Positions 46,331-57,619 of a stretch of 64,000 nt of DNA are shown here, in pieces. Location: positions 1,402,949-1,466,948 of the forward strand of contig NC_034420.1 of assembly GCF_002078875.1 (NCBI RefSeq). Direction: 5' to 3'. Origin of the DNA: Numida meleagris. Lineage: Eukaryota > Chordata > Aves > Galliformes > Numididae. The notes under the pieces are model-generated. The model was given only the letters and a program-made list of their open reading frames with translations, did no database searches and was not told the origin of the DNA. A program made the translations under genes and the position numbers. How positions within the stretch are numbered: the first letter of the stretch is position 1; each line of letters opens with the position of its first letter.

Positions 46331-47664
46331 AAAGGAATCCATCTATAGAGCATGGCTCCATCCCCAGCAATCCCCACTGTGGTTGTCAGCTCCTGGGACC
46401 ATGAGCCAGCTTCAGCCTGGTGCCCTGGGCAAAAGGAGCAGCTGCACCTCCTCCTGCAAGAAGCCTGAACGTGCCAGAGAGCTCAACATGGTGTGAAACC
46501 CTCCCTGGTGCCCACATCCCCCTTTGCCCTTGCACACATGTGGGGTGGAATGGAAAGGATGGATGCCTGAAGCTCCCCAGTGTCACTGGTGGCATCCTTA
46601 ACCACCGCTGAGAGCTGGGGAAAACCCAGCAGCCAGGAAAAGGTCGTGCTCTGGGTGTGACGTGCTGTTTGCTTTGCTTCTTACTTCTATTTTACTGTGC
46701 CAGGACGTACTACAGCACAGCCACAAGATTCAGAGCCACCAATGTCCCCAGCCATCCCTGGGGAGAATTCATCCCTGCACGGAGAGAGCTCAGCAAAGCC
46801 CCTGTGACACAAAAGGACTCAGCAGGAGCTAACCAGCTGTGGGTGCAGTGCCACTTGTGCCTTGCTTGTGGTCATCCCGTCATCTTACACGCTGCTCCCA
46901 GTGCAGTTCTATGGACAGAGATGTAATGGATACATCACTATGGGGGCAGATTGGCAGGAGAGCCAGGGCTGGCCCAGAGCTGTCCGAAGCAAACTGTCCT
47001 CCCGCTGTCCCCTTCTTGCTGTCCTGCATGTAGTGATGACTTTTTACTGCTTACCACTTGGATAAAAACAGCCCAGAATTTCTGCTACAAGAAAACAGTG
47101 CACTTCTTCCCTTTGTGTTTTCTACAGGAGCACCAGGATGGCTTTGACTTGCAGAAGCACTGTCAGCTCCTGCCCCACCTGAGCTGGAGGAGTAAAACCA
47201 CCAGCAGAGCTTCCACCCTACCAAACGCTTTCCAAGCTTCCCTCACAGCCACTTCAACAGCAACTCAGAAACTGCAGCTCAGACGATAGGACCGAAATAG
47301 CCACGTTCACACGATGGGAAGCAGCGTGTCAGCACGCAAAATCTGGTTCATACGGCCAAAACGCCGCTGATGTTCAGACTTTGCACCACAGGGCTGCGCG
47401 TTTGCCAGGCAGGGCTGTGATTTTCCAGCTCGCCTCTGTGCATTTCCCCTTGCCTCCCTCCCACCTGTGTTGGTGCACGTGCAGATGGGCAGCCGGCCAC
47501 AGAGCCCACGGGCGGCCAGGAGCATCGTCACCAGGAGGGTCAGCGGAGACGCGAGCTGCAGCATCAGGAAGGCAGATCCAGACATGCGTGACTCCGGGGA
47601 GCCTGATTGAAATAACTAATTAGCTTCTCGCAGCCACTCGCTTTTGCAAGAATAAGACCGTCTC
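46331..47664. other. Unique non-coding sequence
   Basis: Nothing recognised. Frames at 46.6-47.3 kb on the plus strand are short and in different phases. Confidence 0.5.
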
Positions 47665-47712
47665 CCACTCCATATTTTCTAATGAATCCCACTCTATGTT
47701 TTCTAATGATTT
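47665..47712. repeat. Short tandem duplication (about 24 bp)
   Basis: CCCACTCCATATTTTCTAAT followed directly by CCCACTCTATGTTTTCTAAT: two near-identical copies differing at two positions. Confidence 0.75.
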
Positions 47713-48189
47713 GTTTAACTGGGCTCTCCATGTCCCAGGCTGCCGCGCCAGCGTGGCCCTACGCAGCCTACCCAGGTGCTGGGGGAAGCTTTTCATACCC
47801 TCTCAAATTTACCTTCCCAAGCTGGAACGTGCAGCTTTTTTTATTATTTTTCCCATTGCAGTAATGTAAATTCCACCTTTCGGTGCCATTCAAAATAATT
47901 CCCCCCTTCCCGTGTTTATGCATGCAGCCGTATGCAGATGGTTGCCATTTTTTTCTACTCTTTTGAGCACCCCTCAGGGTGCCTAAATAGGTGAGTTCTT
48001 CCCTTCTCCTGCTGGCGCAGCCCATCCTGGCCCCACTAACTGATGCCGGGGATCTGGACTCACATTTTACATCCCCAGAGCCACATTCCCATTACCCACA
48101 CGTACACCGATCCCGCAAACATTTGTAGATGCAAACATCCTTCCAGCTGCAGAAAGTTATACTGAACTCAGGAGGGCTGCCTGCGAATA
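47713..48189. other. Unique non-coding sequence
   Basis: No gene or repeat recognised. Confidence 0.5.
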
Positions 48190-48420
48190 ACATTATTCCT
48201 GTGCAGAAGTATTAGGAATATTTTGATCAAATCATCTATTTTAATTGTTATTTTCAAAGGCAATCACTCTGCAGTAATTTTTCTTTTTAAATTGTGTTAT
48301 TTGTTGCTCGCTGCTCCATTATCTCTTGGCTGTGTGGAGATACAGGCTTTCTTCTCTATTTATGCTGTTCTTTTACTAGTGTCTAAGGTCATACCAACTT
48401 ACGACAGTTGCCAAAATCAT
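48190..48420. promoter_or_regulatory. Possible conserved non-coding element
   Basis: AT-rich sequence with GGAATATTTTGATCAAATCA, CTATTTTAATTGTTATTTTC and GCAGTAATTTTTC. ATTGTT is a SOX-type core. Weak evidence. Confidence 0.28.
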
Positions 48421-49513
48421 GTTTCTTTCCCCATATACATTTTCATACCAACACTTGACTTTTTTTTTCCCCGGTGTTTTATTCTTCTCCATTACACAAA
48501 TCTTTCCCCGGGGAACTGCCAGTGTGACAATAAATCACTGCTCATTCTCTTCCCCGCTCCTCACACCCCTTCTTTACACAAATTTAATTTATCACACATT
48601 GATTTGTATACTGCTTATGAAGAACGCTTTTTAAAGGATTCTGTTTTTTTTTTCCTGGCCTCCTAAACTCAACATCTCTGAGCCGACAATGATTTCACAC
48701 CCCTCCTTGTTGACTGCAAAGCTTCTCTTTTCTCACCGAGACACACTGGCAGAAGGTCCCTGCATTGTGCTGCCGTACGCTTGGCCGTACCGTTAGCTAA
48801 CACAGCTTGTTAGCCCATTCTTTTTTTCCTCCAAGCCTTAAGAAATCCTGTGTTGCCTCCCTCTATTGTATTCGCTATAGCAGTTTTGTGAACCCTGGCT
48901 CCTCGAGAGCCCATACCGACGTAGTCCTGCCTGCTCCTTTTCTCCTCGCATCTCTCTTTCGCAGCAGGTCTGTGCTCTGCTATGGCTTCATTATTGTGCT
49001 TTTAAAGATTCCCCTGGGAGCTGTGGTGCTAGTGGATTTTAATATCCCACCCATGACAACGTTGTCATTGGTATTATCACCATTCCAACGAGGATTGGTA
49101 CACCGCGGGCAGAACGAGTGGCTCCATACAGGTCAAGCACATCCCTGATTCAAGCAGCTTAATCTGAGAAACAAAAAGCAGGCAATAATTGAAGACAGAG
49201 ATGCTGTACATGTGTGCGGAAACAGCAAGCATGTTTGTCATTAACAAATTGCAGGGTGGCTTGAAGCAGGGCTCCTGCGGACCCAGGAGGGATGCAGAGA
49301 GCTGGGGATGCTGCATGAAGATGCTCCAGTGGGCAACCAGCAGCCCCTGTGCACAAGCCCGTGGGGATTTGCTGGGGTTTTTAACAGCTGAGGTTGGAAG
49401 GTTGCGTTTCATTCTATGTGACCCCCCCTGTAGGGAGTCCTACCCTCATCTCCTGCCCCCTCTGAGCTGTGCAGAATAGAGGAAACCATGGAAAGCGGCC
49501 ACTTCTCCTTTTT
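48421..49513. other. Unique non-coding sequence
   Basis: T-rich tracts near 48459-48472 and 48645-48655. No gene, RNA or transposon recognised. Confidence 0.45.
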
Positions 49514-49680
49514 CAGAGGATCACAGAGTGGCTTGGGTTGGAAGGAACCTCAGAGGTCACCCCGTTCCAACCCCCTGCTGCAGGCAGGGTTGCTGTCTGC
49601 TAGATCAGACACCAGGTGAGGTCACCCAGGGCCCCACCCAGCCTGGCCTTGGGCACCTCCAGGGACAGGAATTCCGTGTA
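49514..49680 (-). mobile_element. CR1 LINE 3' end (antisense)
   Basis: CAGAGGATCACAGAGTGGCT, TGGGTTGGAAGGAACCTCAG, GTCACCCCGTTCCAACCCCC, then CAGGGCCCCACCCAGCCTGG and GGCACCTCCAGGGACAGG. CR1 subfamily with the GAGGTCACC wording. No ORF2 remains. Confidence 0.9.
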
Positions 49681-50639
49681 GCTGGAGATGTCCAGGGAAA
49701 GTTTCGTGTGGGATAAGTTAAGGGCAGCGCAGCAGGGTGGGCTTGCGCTGGTTGAGGGTGTCACCGTGCAACAGAAATTGCTGCAGCACAGGGGGGATTT
49801 TCAGAAGCAAAAACTGAAGTAAATCCTGTTCTGAACAATATAATACAATACCACCATATCTCCCAGCAACATCCACCGAAAACCAGGGACGAAGGTGGAG
49901 AGATGACAAAGAAGAAGAAATTCTATAAAGAGCCCTTCTGTTTCGACAAGTTTAAAAAAAGTATATGCAGTCAAAGATTAAATGCCGGTTTGAAGAGGCA
50001 TTCATATGTACTTCAAGGAACAGCTCCAATATAGAAAACAAGAAAAGAACATTTCTGAGAACTTCAATTAAGTACAAGGTAACTTGGAGTCATTCCCATC
50101 CGTTCCTTAAATTTTCCAGACTATCTTCTCCCTTTTATTTTATGTATGGCGCTCAGAAAGGCTTTGCTACATCAAAGATACTTTTTGTCTCCTTTGTTCA
50201 AATGTATAAATTTGCCTACAAAAATTAGAAATATCATCAACGGCAAAAAATAATTTATTTGTAAAAGGAACTAACTTTTGTTTGAACTAGAGCTGGGAAT
50301 TGAGATAATGTCTATGAATTGTGGAATGAATAGATGGAAGTATCTGAATTTATGGAAATATATGAATTCTTCTTTGCTGATAGAAAATTACAGTCAGGGC
50401 CCATCGCAGGACAAATTAATATTCAACATAATCTCATTCCCACAGTGGAAACCGAAGAGGCCATTGATCTTGTTTCCACTGCAATCAATGGGCACGCTGT
50501 GCGAGCAGCCCTGTGAGCCCGTGGCACACCTGGGCTCGCGCGGCCCCACTCCTCCTGCCCGCCTCCATGAGCCTTTGTTGCTGCTCAGATTAGCTTGGAA
50601 TTTACCATCCCACTCCAGCTCCTTGTTTTTTCTGTTTTA
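49681..50639. other. Unique AT-rich non-coding sequence
   Basis: AT-rich from about 49.9 to 50.45 kb, without recognisable repeat wording or exon signals. Confidence 0.45.
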
Positions 50640-50960
50640 AGTCACATTAAACATGCTCCGTGTGAGCACTGGTAATTATGCTTATCCCCCTGAGGTCACC
50701 TTTTTAGATGTATCCTCTGGATCTTCAATCCCCCCCTGAAGTAAGATGTTCTTCTTAATCAAGGTTGCCATGAGAAGCTCAGCACTTGCAGCTTTGCGTG
50801 GAGGAATATTAGTGCTAACAGACATTATTTTTTATTTCTCTTTCAAATGCATTGATTTTTTATCTATTTTATTCCAAGACGGAGCTGTGGCACCTATTTT
50901 ACATTCCAAGTCTGCCGCAGGAGCTGTAATAACTCCAAGCAATGCATGCTCAAGCCAGCA
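50640..50960. promoter_or_regulatory. Candidate conserved non-coding element
   Basis: GTCACATTAAACATGCTCC, CACTGGTAATTATGCTTATC, CTTAATCAAGGTTGCC and ACAGACATTATTTTTTATTT, then CAAATGCATTGATTTTTTATC. It mixes homeodomain, NR-like AGGTCA (GAGGTCACC near 50692) and POU-like cores. Inferred from motif density. Confidence 0.33.
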
Positions 50961-51816
50961 CGCCGCCAGAGCAGTCATCTGGCACCCAGTCCTGCTGGCC
51001 CCGTGTTCCTAGCACCCAGAGAGCATGGGAAGGTGGCACCTGGCAGGCTGGGGACGGCCAGGTTTGGTGGTGATGACCAGCAGGGAGGCTGCAGCTGCTG
51101 TGCTGGCGGAGGAGCTGAACCCATACTGGAGCGTGAGGGTATCTGCACCCAAAGAGAGGCAGCCTTGGTATGATCAATCTCCACTTCTCAAATCAGACCC
51201 CAAACTGTGCGGCCCGAAGGAAAAAGAGGCTCAACAAAGAGGCTTGGCCAGGAGGATACAATTCACCATCTGAGCAGCTGAGAGCTGCGCTTGCGCACGG
51301 CGCAGCAGAGAAGCAGGCTTCTGAATTGGGCAGTGCTGCTTGCAGGGGGACAAATCAATTCAGAAACTACTCGCACTGACCCAGGATTACAAAACAAACA
51401 ATGACAGTCACTTGCAAGCTCACAACAGCCTCTCATCCCCTGCCTCTCATCCCGGCTGCTGAACACGCTGTGCTTTGTCGCGGGAGGAGCGCGATGCTAG
51501 CAAACCTTTATTCTCATATCCGAAGTGCTCGGTGTGGGGGCGGCAGCTGGGGAGAAATCTCAATACAGATATAATATAAAACAGAGCTACAGGAAAAAAA
51601 AATAGTACTTAAAGCTCCACTCTCATTCTTTAGGGAAAAGCAGACTAGGATAGGATACACAAACAATAGCTGCATCTCTACACACTGTTTCCTGCTAGGC
51701 ACAGCTGGCCCATGGCTCCCTGTGTAAGCAAAGCTGCCTGGATCCATCATCCTCTTGCTGAAGCAGGAGGCTGTTTCGGCATCTAAAGGGATGCATGTCT
51801 GTCCTGGGTGGTGTAT
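50961..51816. other. Unique non-coding sequence
   Basis: No gene or repeat recognised. Mutually overlapping frames on both strands near 50.95-51.3 kb are chance. Confidence 0.5.
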
Positions 51817-51911
51817 GGGAGCCCACAAGACATTGCAAGTGGGAATCCATAGGACATTTGGGTGAGTACCCATAAGATATTGTGTGTGGGAACCCATAGG
51901 ATATTGCAGAT
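51817..51911. repeat. Four-copy tandem repeat, unit about 24 bp
   Basis: Units open GGGAGCCCACAAGACATTGC (51817), GGGAATCCATAGGACATTTG (51841), GAGTACCCATAAGATATTGT (51864) and GGGAACCCATAGGATATTGC (51888). On the minus strand they read as a short repeated peptide pattern, but nothing supports coding use. Confidence 0.8.
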
Positions 51912-52086
51912 GGATTCTGTGGCCACTGCAGTATAGAGGAATTAATTCTAGGGCATGTGTCTGAGCCTAAATAAAAAGGAAGAATGGGAAACATGGGTTT
52001 CCTTAGAGTGTGAGAAAAAGGAGAATTGTAGCAGCTGTGAGGGTGGGGAGCTGGGTCCAAAAGCGTACTCCATTGGTCACTTCTGA
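51912..52086. other. Unique non-coding spacer
   Basis: No feature recognised between the tandem repeat and the CR1 copy. Confidence 0.5.
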
Positions 52087-52258
52087 TCATAGAATCACAG
52101 AATCAGAGAATCACAGAGTAGCTTGGGTTGGAAGGGTTGCCACCCACCAGATTGCCCAGGGCCCCATCCAGCCTGGTTTTGAATGCCTTGAAGGATGGGA
52201 CATTCAAAACTTCTTTGGGCAACTTGTTCCAGTGCCTCACCGAAGAGGTTGCTCAATA
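52087..52258 (-). mobile_element. CR1 LINE 3' end (antisense)
   Basis: ATCATAGAATCACAGAATCA and a third octamer, AGCTTGGGTTGGAAGGGTTG, GGGCCCCATCCAGCCTGG, GGGACATTCAAAACTTC and GGGCAACTTGTTCCAGTGCC. The usual ACCTTAAAGATCATCTAGTT wording after GGAAGGG is missing, so there is an internal deletion of a few dozen bases. Confidence 0.9.
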
Positions 52259-53059
52259 TTATTTAGAGTTTGGTGGCTTTGGGAAAGAAACCACAAGTAA
52301 TTAACCTTGAGCTGCTAATGGGTCAGCTCAGCTGAGAGCATTGGTTTTGCTAATTAGTCCCATCCTACTAAGGACAGGACTTCAGACTGGAAGACCGATT
52401 GTCTGAACCACCATGACCAATGCTACATTATGCTGCTGAGGAGGTAAGAGAGTTATGATGGGATGCTGATAATAAAAACCATTTTGACATGTTCTAGGTG
52501 AAGGATAAAACCATTAAGCATCTTCTTTAGGTTTGTGGCTACAGTTCTTCATAACTCCTGCTTGGTGAGAACTGAGACTGTCCATGTGGCTGTGCGTCTG
52601 GCATCTCAGTAACTGACTTGTCTTGATCAGGGCAAATGGTCAAATTTGAGGTGAGTGGTGCAATACACATGTCCAGCATGCCTCTCCTGCTCTCTTTTCT
52701 CCAGCACAGATGTGGACTTGGCCCTTTAAGTTGATGGCTGCAGATCCTGTCCTTGCCCAAGGCTGTGTCTCGACCTGTTCAGATGGATGTAAGGGTGTAA
52801 ATCTATGTCTGTGCAGGTGCTAACTTGGGCTTTGGCAAATTGCTCTGGTTCACTTGCATAACCTGATTGAGGGGCTGCTGAGGTAGCTCTCATTTCTCAT
52901 GAGGCCACAAGATAAAATATCACTCACATCCCAGCTCGTCTCAGACATGGCACTAAGTGGTGTGGGAGGTAGGAAATATGACATCATTTTTCTTTAAAAA
53001 GGGCATAAGGAACTGGAGACAAGTAAGTGTGCTTTCTGTGACAGGCAAATTTGAAGGAA
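52259..53059. other. Unique non-coding sequence
   Basis: No gene or repeat recognised before the long CR1 segment. Some of it may belong to the older part of that LINE. Confidence 0.4.
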
Positions 53060-53700
53060 CTGTAATATACAACAGAATTAACAGGAGCCTAGGTAGATCT
53101 GGATATACTGGGAAAGAGTCAACTTGGCTTCTCTGGAGGGAAGTCGTATCTCATAAATCTATTAGATTTCTTTGAAGGTGTCAACACAAGTCCAGGCAAG
53201 GATTAGCTGGTTGCTGTAGTTAAATTGCATTTTCAGAAAGTTACTTTCAAGGTCTCTCACAGGAGGTGCTTAGAGACGATGAGAAGTTATGGAATATGAG
53301 AGGCTCGTATAAGTGGTTAAAAACATGCAACCAAGGAGAGAAAAGCTAACCAGTGTTCGAGCTGCCCAAACACTAGTCCCTGGGTCCCTCAGAGGCCTGT
53401 GCTGGGATCTCTGCTGAGTGACATGCTCATCAATGATCTGGAAAAGTGGTGGATAATGAAGTGACATTGTTTGCATATGCAACAAAATTATTCAGGATCA
53501 TGAAATCTAACACTGACAGTGAAAAGCTCTGGAGGATCTTTGGAGACTGAGTTACTGGCAATAAAACAGAAGATGAAATTCAGTGTAAATAAATGTAAGG
53601 GAATGTCAGTAAAGGTGAAAAAAAATCCAGAATGGCAACCCAGTTCAAACAGACAATGATAAGCACTGAATTAGCTACTACCACTTATCAAAGAGTTCAC
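53060..53700 (+). mobile_element. Diverged CR1-like LINE, ORF2 reverse-transcriptase region
   Basis: Phase-shifted translations keep reverse-transcriptase landmarks. LGFSGGKSYLINLLDFFEGV (53117-53178) is like the family pattern GFxxGKSCLTNLxxFxxGV. VLGSLLSDMLINDL (from 53399) is like VLGPLLFNIFINDL. A damaged LFADDTKLF region reads LFAYATKLF. MKFSVNKCK follows. Several stops and frameshifts show it is dead. It may be the 5' part of the element at 53825-54442 or an older separate insertion; the join at 53.70-53.83 kb is unclear. Confidence 0.65.
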
Positions 53701-53824
53701 GGAAGGTGCCCAGGGAATGCTGCTCACACGCGTGCCTGGTCAACAAGCAAGGAGGATGGCAGGCATTGCTCGAGGGACCACATATGGCAATTGTCATCCT
53801 AACCAGCGTGGAGATTCATGATCC

Positions 53825-54442
53825 ATCCTCACTGCCAACGGTATCCTGGGCTGCATCAGCAGAGGGGTGGCAGGAGGATGAGGGAGGTGATTGTCCTCCT
53901 CTACTCCACCCTTGTGAGGCCCCATCTGGAGTATTGTGTGCAGTCCTGGAGCCCTCAGCACAGGATGGATGTGAAGCTGTTGGAACGGGTCCGGAGGAGG
54001 GCCATGAAGATGCTTGGAGGGCTGGAGCACATCTTCTGAAGACAGGCTGGGGGAGCTGGGCTTGTTCAGTCTAGAGAAGAGAAGGCTGTGGGGATACCCT
54101 CATTGCTGCCTTCCAGTACCTGTGGGGAGCTTGTAAGCATGAAGGGGAGTGACATTTCACATGGCCTGATAGTGATAAGACAAGGAGGAATAGCTTTAAA
54201 CTAAAAGAGGGGAAATTTGGGTTAGATGATAGGAAGAAATTCTTTACTCAGAGGGTGGTGAGGCCCCAGCACTGCTGCCCAGAGAGCTGCAAGTGTTTCA
54301 TCCCTGGAGGTGTCCAAGGCCATGGATGGGGCCCCAGGCAGCCGGAGCTGGTGGTTGTAAACTCTGTCCACGGCAGGCGGTTGGAAATAGATGATCTTTA
54401 AGTTCCCTTCCAACCTGAGCCAGTCTATCATTCTCTGGTTCA
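53825..54442 (+). mobile_element. CR1 LINE, ORF2 C-terminus and 3' UTR
   Basis: One open phase reads [20 protein letters not shown] followed by [20 protein letters not shown], matching the conserved CR1 ORF2 tail ([20 protein letters not shown] pattern). Downstream are AAGAAATTCTTTACTCAGAG, GGTGTCCAAGGCCATGGATG, GGTTGGAAATAGATGATCTT, TTCCCTTCCAACCTGAGCCA and GTCTATCATTCTCTGG. It is the best-preserved CR1 here but is interrupted after LEHIF and cannot be mobile on its own. Confidence 0.93.
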
Positions 54443-54620
54443 TTTTAAATACTGAGTGTATTTCTGACCCTGCATCTCAAAAAGGACATCGTGATGCTCC
54501 TGGTGCTGAGAGACTGAACAGACCAAGACTCTTCAGCTTGGATAGGCCATGGAGGTCCACCCCAAATATTTTTGAGAGATCAGATTGGAGTTGGTGACTC
54601 TCTGCTTATTATAAGAACTG
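54443..54620 (+). mobile_element. Probable further CR1-like fragment
   Basis: Translation LFSLDRPWRSTPNIFERSDW and nearby wording (GACTGAACAGACCAAGACTC, TTCAGCTTGGATAGG) resemble the [14 protein letters not shown] region of CR1 ORF2. It lies just beyond the previous copy's 3' end. Low certainty, since it has no octamer end. Confidence 0.35.
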
Positions 54621-55479
54621 AAAGTATTGGGAATATCGGGCTAACCCATAACAGAATGGCCAAAAAATGGAGCATCTCAAACGCTCTTCCACTTCCCTTC
54701 ACACAGCAGAGCTGCAGCCAGTCTGGCTGCAATAGCAATTCTGCAGCAAACGCCTGAAGTTAAACTCTGATCCAATGTGGGACAATGCAGCTGAGGAACA
54801 CAACAAAGGAAATCCTTGCTTTTCACCTGTATGTAAGATGAGGAGTGAAAAATGTATATTTTATCAAGAGGAGAATTATACAAAAACAAACGTGCTTCAG
54901 GAGCGAGGTCTACAGACACAAACTCAGAGAAAGAGAAGAAAGCATGCGTTGTGCAGCTCCAGGAGGATGCACAAGGAGAGGCCACCTTTGCTGCCCCGTC
55001 TCCAGAGGCCAGGCAGGAGCGATGCTGCCAGTCCCACTGCCCACGGAGCTGCCAAGTGCTTGCTTCTGCTGGGATGCCGAGGTAGTGCGCTGCTCCCCGA
55101 TGTTTGGCTCTCCTGTACGCAGTGCTCAATTCCTTCCTTTCTTCTTTTTTTCCAGAGAGACACAATTAGAAATAACCCGTCAGAGTAAAATAACCAAAAC
55201 TCACATTCTGTCTAAAAGTCTATTTCAAGAAGAAAGAAGATTGCGTGTGAAGAAAACGCTCACCAGTGAGGTTCGACATCAAAAGAATGTTTTGCATGGA
55301 CTAAATAGAAGTATTCATTTTTCATACATGCACAGATTCACACTGACACCAGTTAGACTTTCATACGAGCACACTTTGTTTACTTAAAAGCTTGAAGGAA
55401 GCAAAAATGTCACAAATGCTCATGTAAGCCTGCATGTGTGCCAATTGGACACATCCAGGATGGCTGTTTGTACAAGCAA
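54621..55479. other. Unique non-coding sequence
   Basis: A 180-codon plus-strand frame (54845-55387) has no recognisable domain and an opposite-strand frame of similar length over part of it. I treat it as chance. Confidence 0.45.
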
Positions 55480-55592
55480 AGATCTCCCAATAGGCCAGGA
55501 AGCGTTTGCATACATCATCTGCCCAATCATTTAAAAGAATGAATTATTCATAGGCAGGCAAATGTGTTCACAAGCCATTCATATGAAGAGCT
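55480..55592. promoter_or_regulatory. Possible conserved non-coding element
   Basis: GCGTTTGCATACATCATCTG, CCAATCATTTAAAAGAATGA and ATTATTCATAGGCAGG, with POU-like TTTGCATA and homeodomain cores. Short AT-rich block. Confidence 0.3.
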
Positions 55593-56443
55593 ATGTTCAG
55601 GGAGTGGATGTGCTGTTCACTGTCTCTGCAGCCCAGGTTCTGTGAACCTGAACTTGCTTTTCTTTGGTTCCCAACCTTCCCAAACCTGGAGCAATGCTGT
55701 AGCTCAGTTCCTCAAAGCAAGTCTGCCCTAAATGTCGCTGTGTTTCACCCATCTCGAGCTGCCTGTCCACTCCCCGTGTCTGCCCCAACAGACAAAACAG
55801 TGGCATCTCCTGTAAAAAGTGTTGCTAGTCAGTCTGACATCTCTAAATAACTTAATGGGAGGGTCCCTCCTTCAGGGTGGGAGTGGATGCACAGAGCTGC
55901 TTTATATCAGCCAAGCTTTACTTCTTACCCAAAGTCTTATCTCAGTCATAAAGGTGATGGGTTAGCGATGGGACAGATGGATGGACAGATGTGCTGCCTG
56001 CACTTGTCCTGCCCCACGCCTTTATCTCCAGTACTACCAGTACATGGCCAGAGAGGGAAGGGTTCTGTTAGTGCCCCATCCCCTAAAGGGACAGTCATTA
56101 GGAGGGAGATGACAGGGGACATCAGCCAACCAGGAACAGCAACTGCAAAGAGTGGGATGAGTGGAAGGCTTTATGCAGTTTTACCTTGACTTGCAGGTTG
56201 ACTGAGGGTTTCTTCTGCTCTCAGGCACCCTGGATACCCTCAGCCATAACTCTGAGGGGAAAGCTGTTATTTTGCAGTGTCAGGCTTAGCAGAACGAGCA
56301 CAATTCTCTATAGTCTTCCATGAGATGCAAAATATAAATAGGAACAAAGAGCTTTCTATAGATACTCAAGTGCCCATAGTGTTCTTATAGTTCTCAAGTG
56401 TCCTTGCTGCGTGACCTCAAGTGATAATTGTTCTGTTTTCCAG
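55593..56443. other. Unique sequence upstream of candidate exon
   Basis: No recognised gene. A frame at 55593-55850 follows an acceptor-like CTGTCTCTGCAG, but no donor or family match supports it. Confidence 0.4.
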
Positions 56444-56691
56444 AACCCACTTACAAGGTCATTCCTAAACCTTCTGAAGAAGTACTGCCAGGAGAGATGT
56501 GTCCATCCTGCAGCTTCTCAGATCTGCAGGCAACAATCATTTATAGAAACCAACCCTGCCTTTTTGCCAAGGAAATTCTGCCACAGAAAGATGTGGCTCC
56601 TCTGGAACATGTCAGATTGCCCTATGCTTTGATTACAGGACACAAACATGTTCCTTGTCCTGACCCAGAGCGCAGATCTCCACCTGCCTAG
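56444..56691 (+). CDS. Candidate terminal coding exon, unknown protein (tentative)
   Basis: A good acceptor, TGTTCTGTTTTCCAG, ends at 56443. About 82 codons then stay open to a TAG at 56689-56691. The peptide starts PTYKVIPKPSEEVLPGEMCP and contains LQATIIYRNQPCLF and LPYALITGHKHVPC. It looks more like a real protein than other frames in the window: balanced composition, spaced Cys and Pro, no low complexity. I do not recognise the family, see no upstream exon with a matching donor, and find no clear AATAAA soon after. A non-coding RNA exon or chance remain possible. Confidence 0.25.
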
Positions 56692-57130
56692 AAGCATCCT
56701 GTGTCCTGTTCTCCATATGTACAACCAGCTGCTGACCCACTGTTCATGCACTTCTCTCCAGACCCCACTGTTCAGAAACACTGACTACACCTAGAGCTGA
56801 TGAAATACGATTACATTTTTCTCTTCATTAAGCATGATATGGAATCATAATTCACACATATAAAACTGTTTTATTCTTTTTTCCTGTTTGCTTTGGAATT
56901 ATTTCATGGTCTTGACAATGTAAGTTTAGCAATGATGTCTCTTCTGCAAAGCCAGTCAGCCGCCGGTACCCTGCAATTTTAATGATCTAATCCGACAGCT
57001 AGCATGCTTTAATTTAAAGTTTTATTAACGACCGCTTTCTACCCTCAAAGACTATATTAAAATTTGTTAATGGAATTGGAGATTATAAATGCCCCACTGC
57101 AAGGCCCACTTGTGCTGTTCTGCACCACCC
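56692..57130. promoter_or_regulatory. AT-rich candidate regulatory block
   Basis: GATGAAATACGATTACATTT near 56799 starts an AT-rich stretch. It continues with CCCTGCAATTTTAATGATC, then GCTTTAATTTAAAGTTTTAT, TAACGACCGC (HOX-like) and AATGGAATTGGAGATTATAA. Only the part from about 56800 is AT-rich. CpGs are retained in AACGACCGC. Inferred. Confidence 0.33.
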
Positions 57131-57370
57131 CCTTTAGAATTCAGAGCAATCCTATTAACTCTTCTTTATGTTTTGTATAGGTCATTTTGATTGCAGTTTT
57201 TTTGTGTACTTCCCTTATGAGATAGCGTTCCCCGAATCTAAGCATTTGAAAGAATATAATTTTACAAAAGATCACATATTTCAGATTCATTATCCTTCAA
57301 TCGCGAGCTTAAAATTTAATTTCTTTGACTTATTGCAAATTTTTTTGAGTCTACTGAGGGGAAGAAACGA
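57131..57370. promoter_or_regulatory. AT-rich candidate regulatory block
   Basis: GGTCATTTTGATTGCAG, GAATATAATTTTACAAAAG, CAATCGCGAGCTTAAAATTT and CTTATTGCAAATTTTTTTG. Long AT-rich runs with an isolated TCGCGA palindrome. No coding signal. Confidence 0.3.
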
Positions 57371-57619
57371 ATTCCTTGGCACTGCCAGACCGCGTGACAG
57401 AAGCGATAGAATCCAACCCCAGCAGGAGGAAGAGGAAGAAGAGGAGAAAGATGCGGGGCTGTGTGTAGGAGCTGAGAATCAGCACCACGCCGCTGTCCGC
57501 CGCGCCCTTGGACATGGGCATTCCCTTGCACGGCGCACATTGCTCTCACGTGTCCCGTTACCGTGTGAAGGCTGTCCCCCCTATCTCCCAGACGGCACTA
57601 CAGAGCCAGGGCCCCACGT
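57371..57619. other. GA-rich then CpG-containing spacer
   Basis: A GGAAGAGGAAGAAGAGG tract near 57427 is followed by CpG-containing sequence (CCACGCCGCTGTCCGCCGCG). A 170-codon frame across 57168-57680 includes a run of glutamates from the GA tract and is not convincing as protein. Confidence 0.4.

Noticed and set aside
54845..55387. A 180-codon plus-strand open frame
   Set aside because: No recognisable domain, includes a Phe run from a T tract, and the opposite strand is open over the same interval.
57479..57500. REST/NRSE-like sequence (TCAGCACC followed by CTGTCC)
   Set aside because: The second half-site is in the wrong orientation for a canonical or split NRSE.
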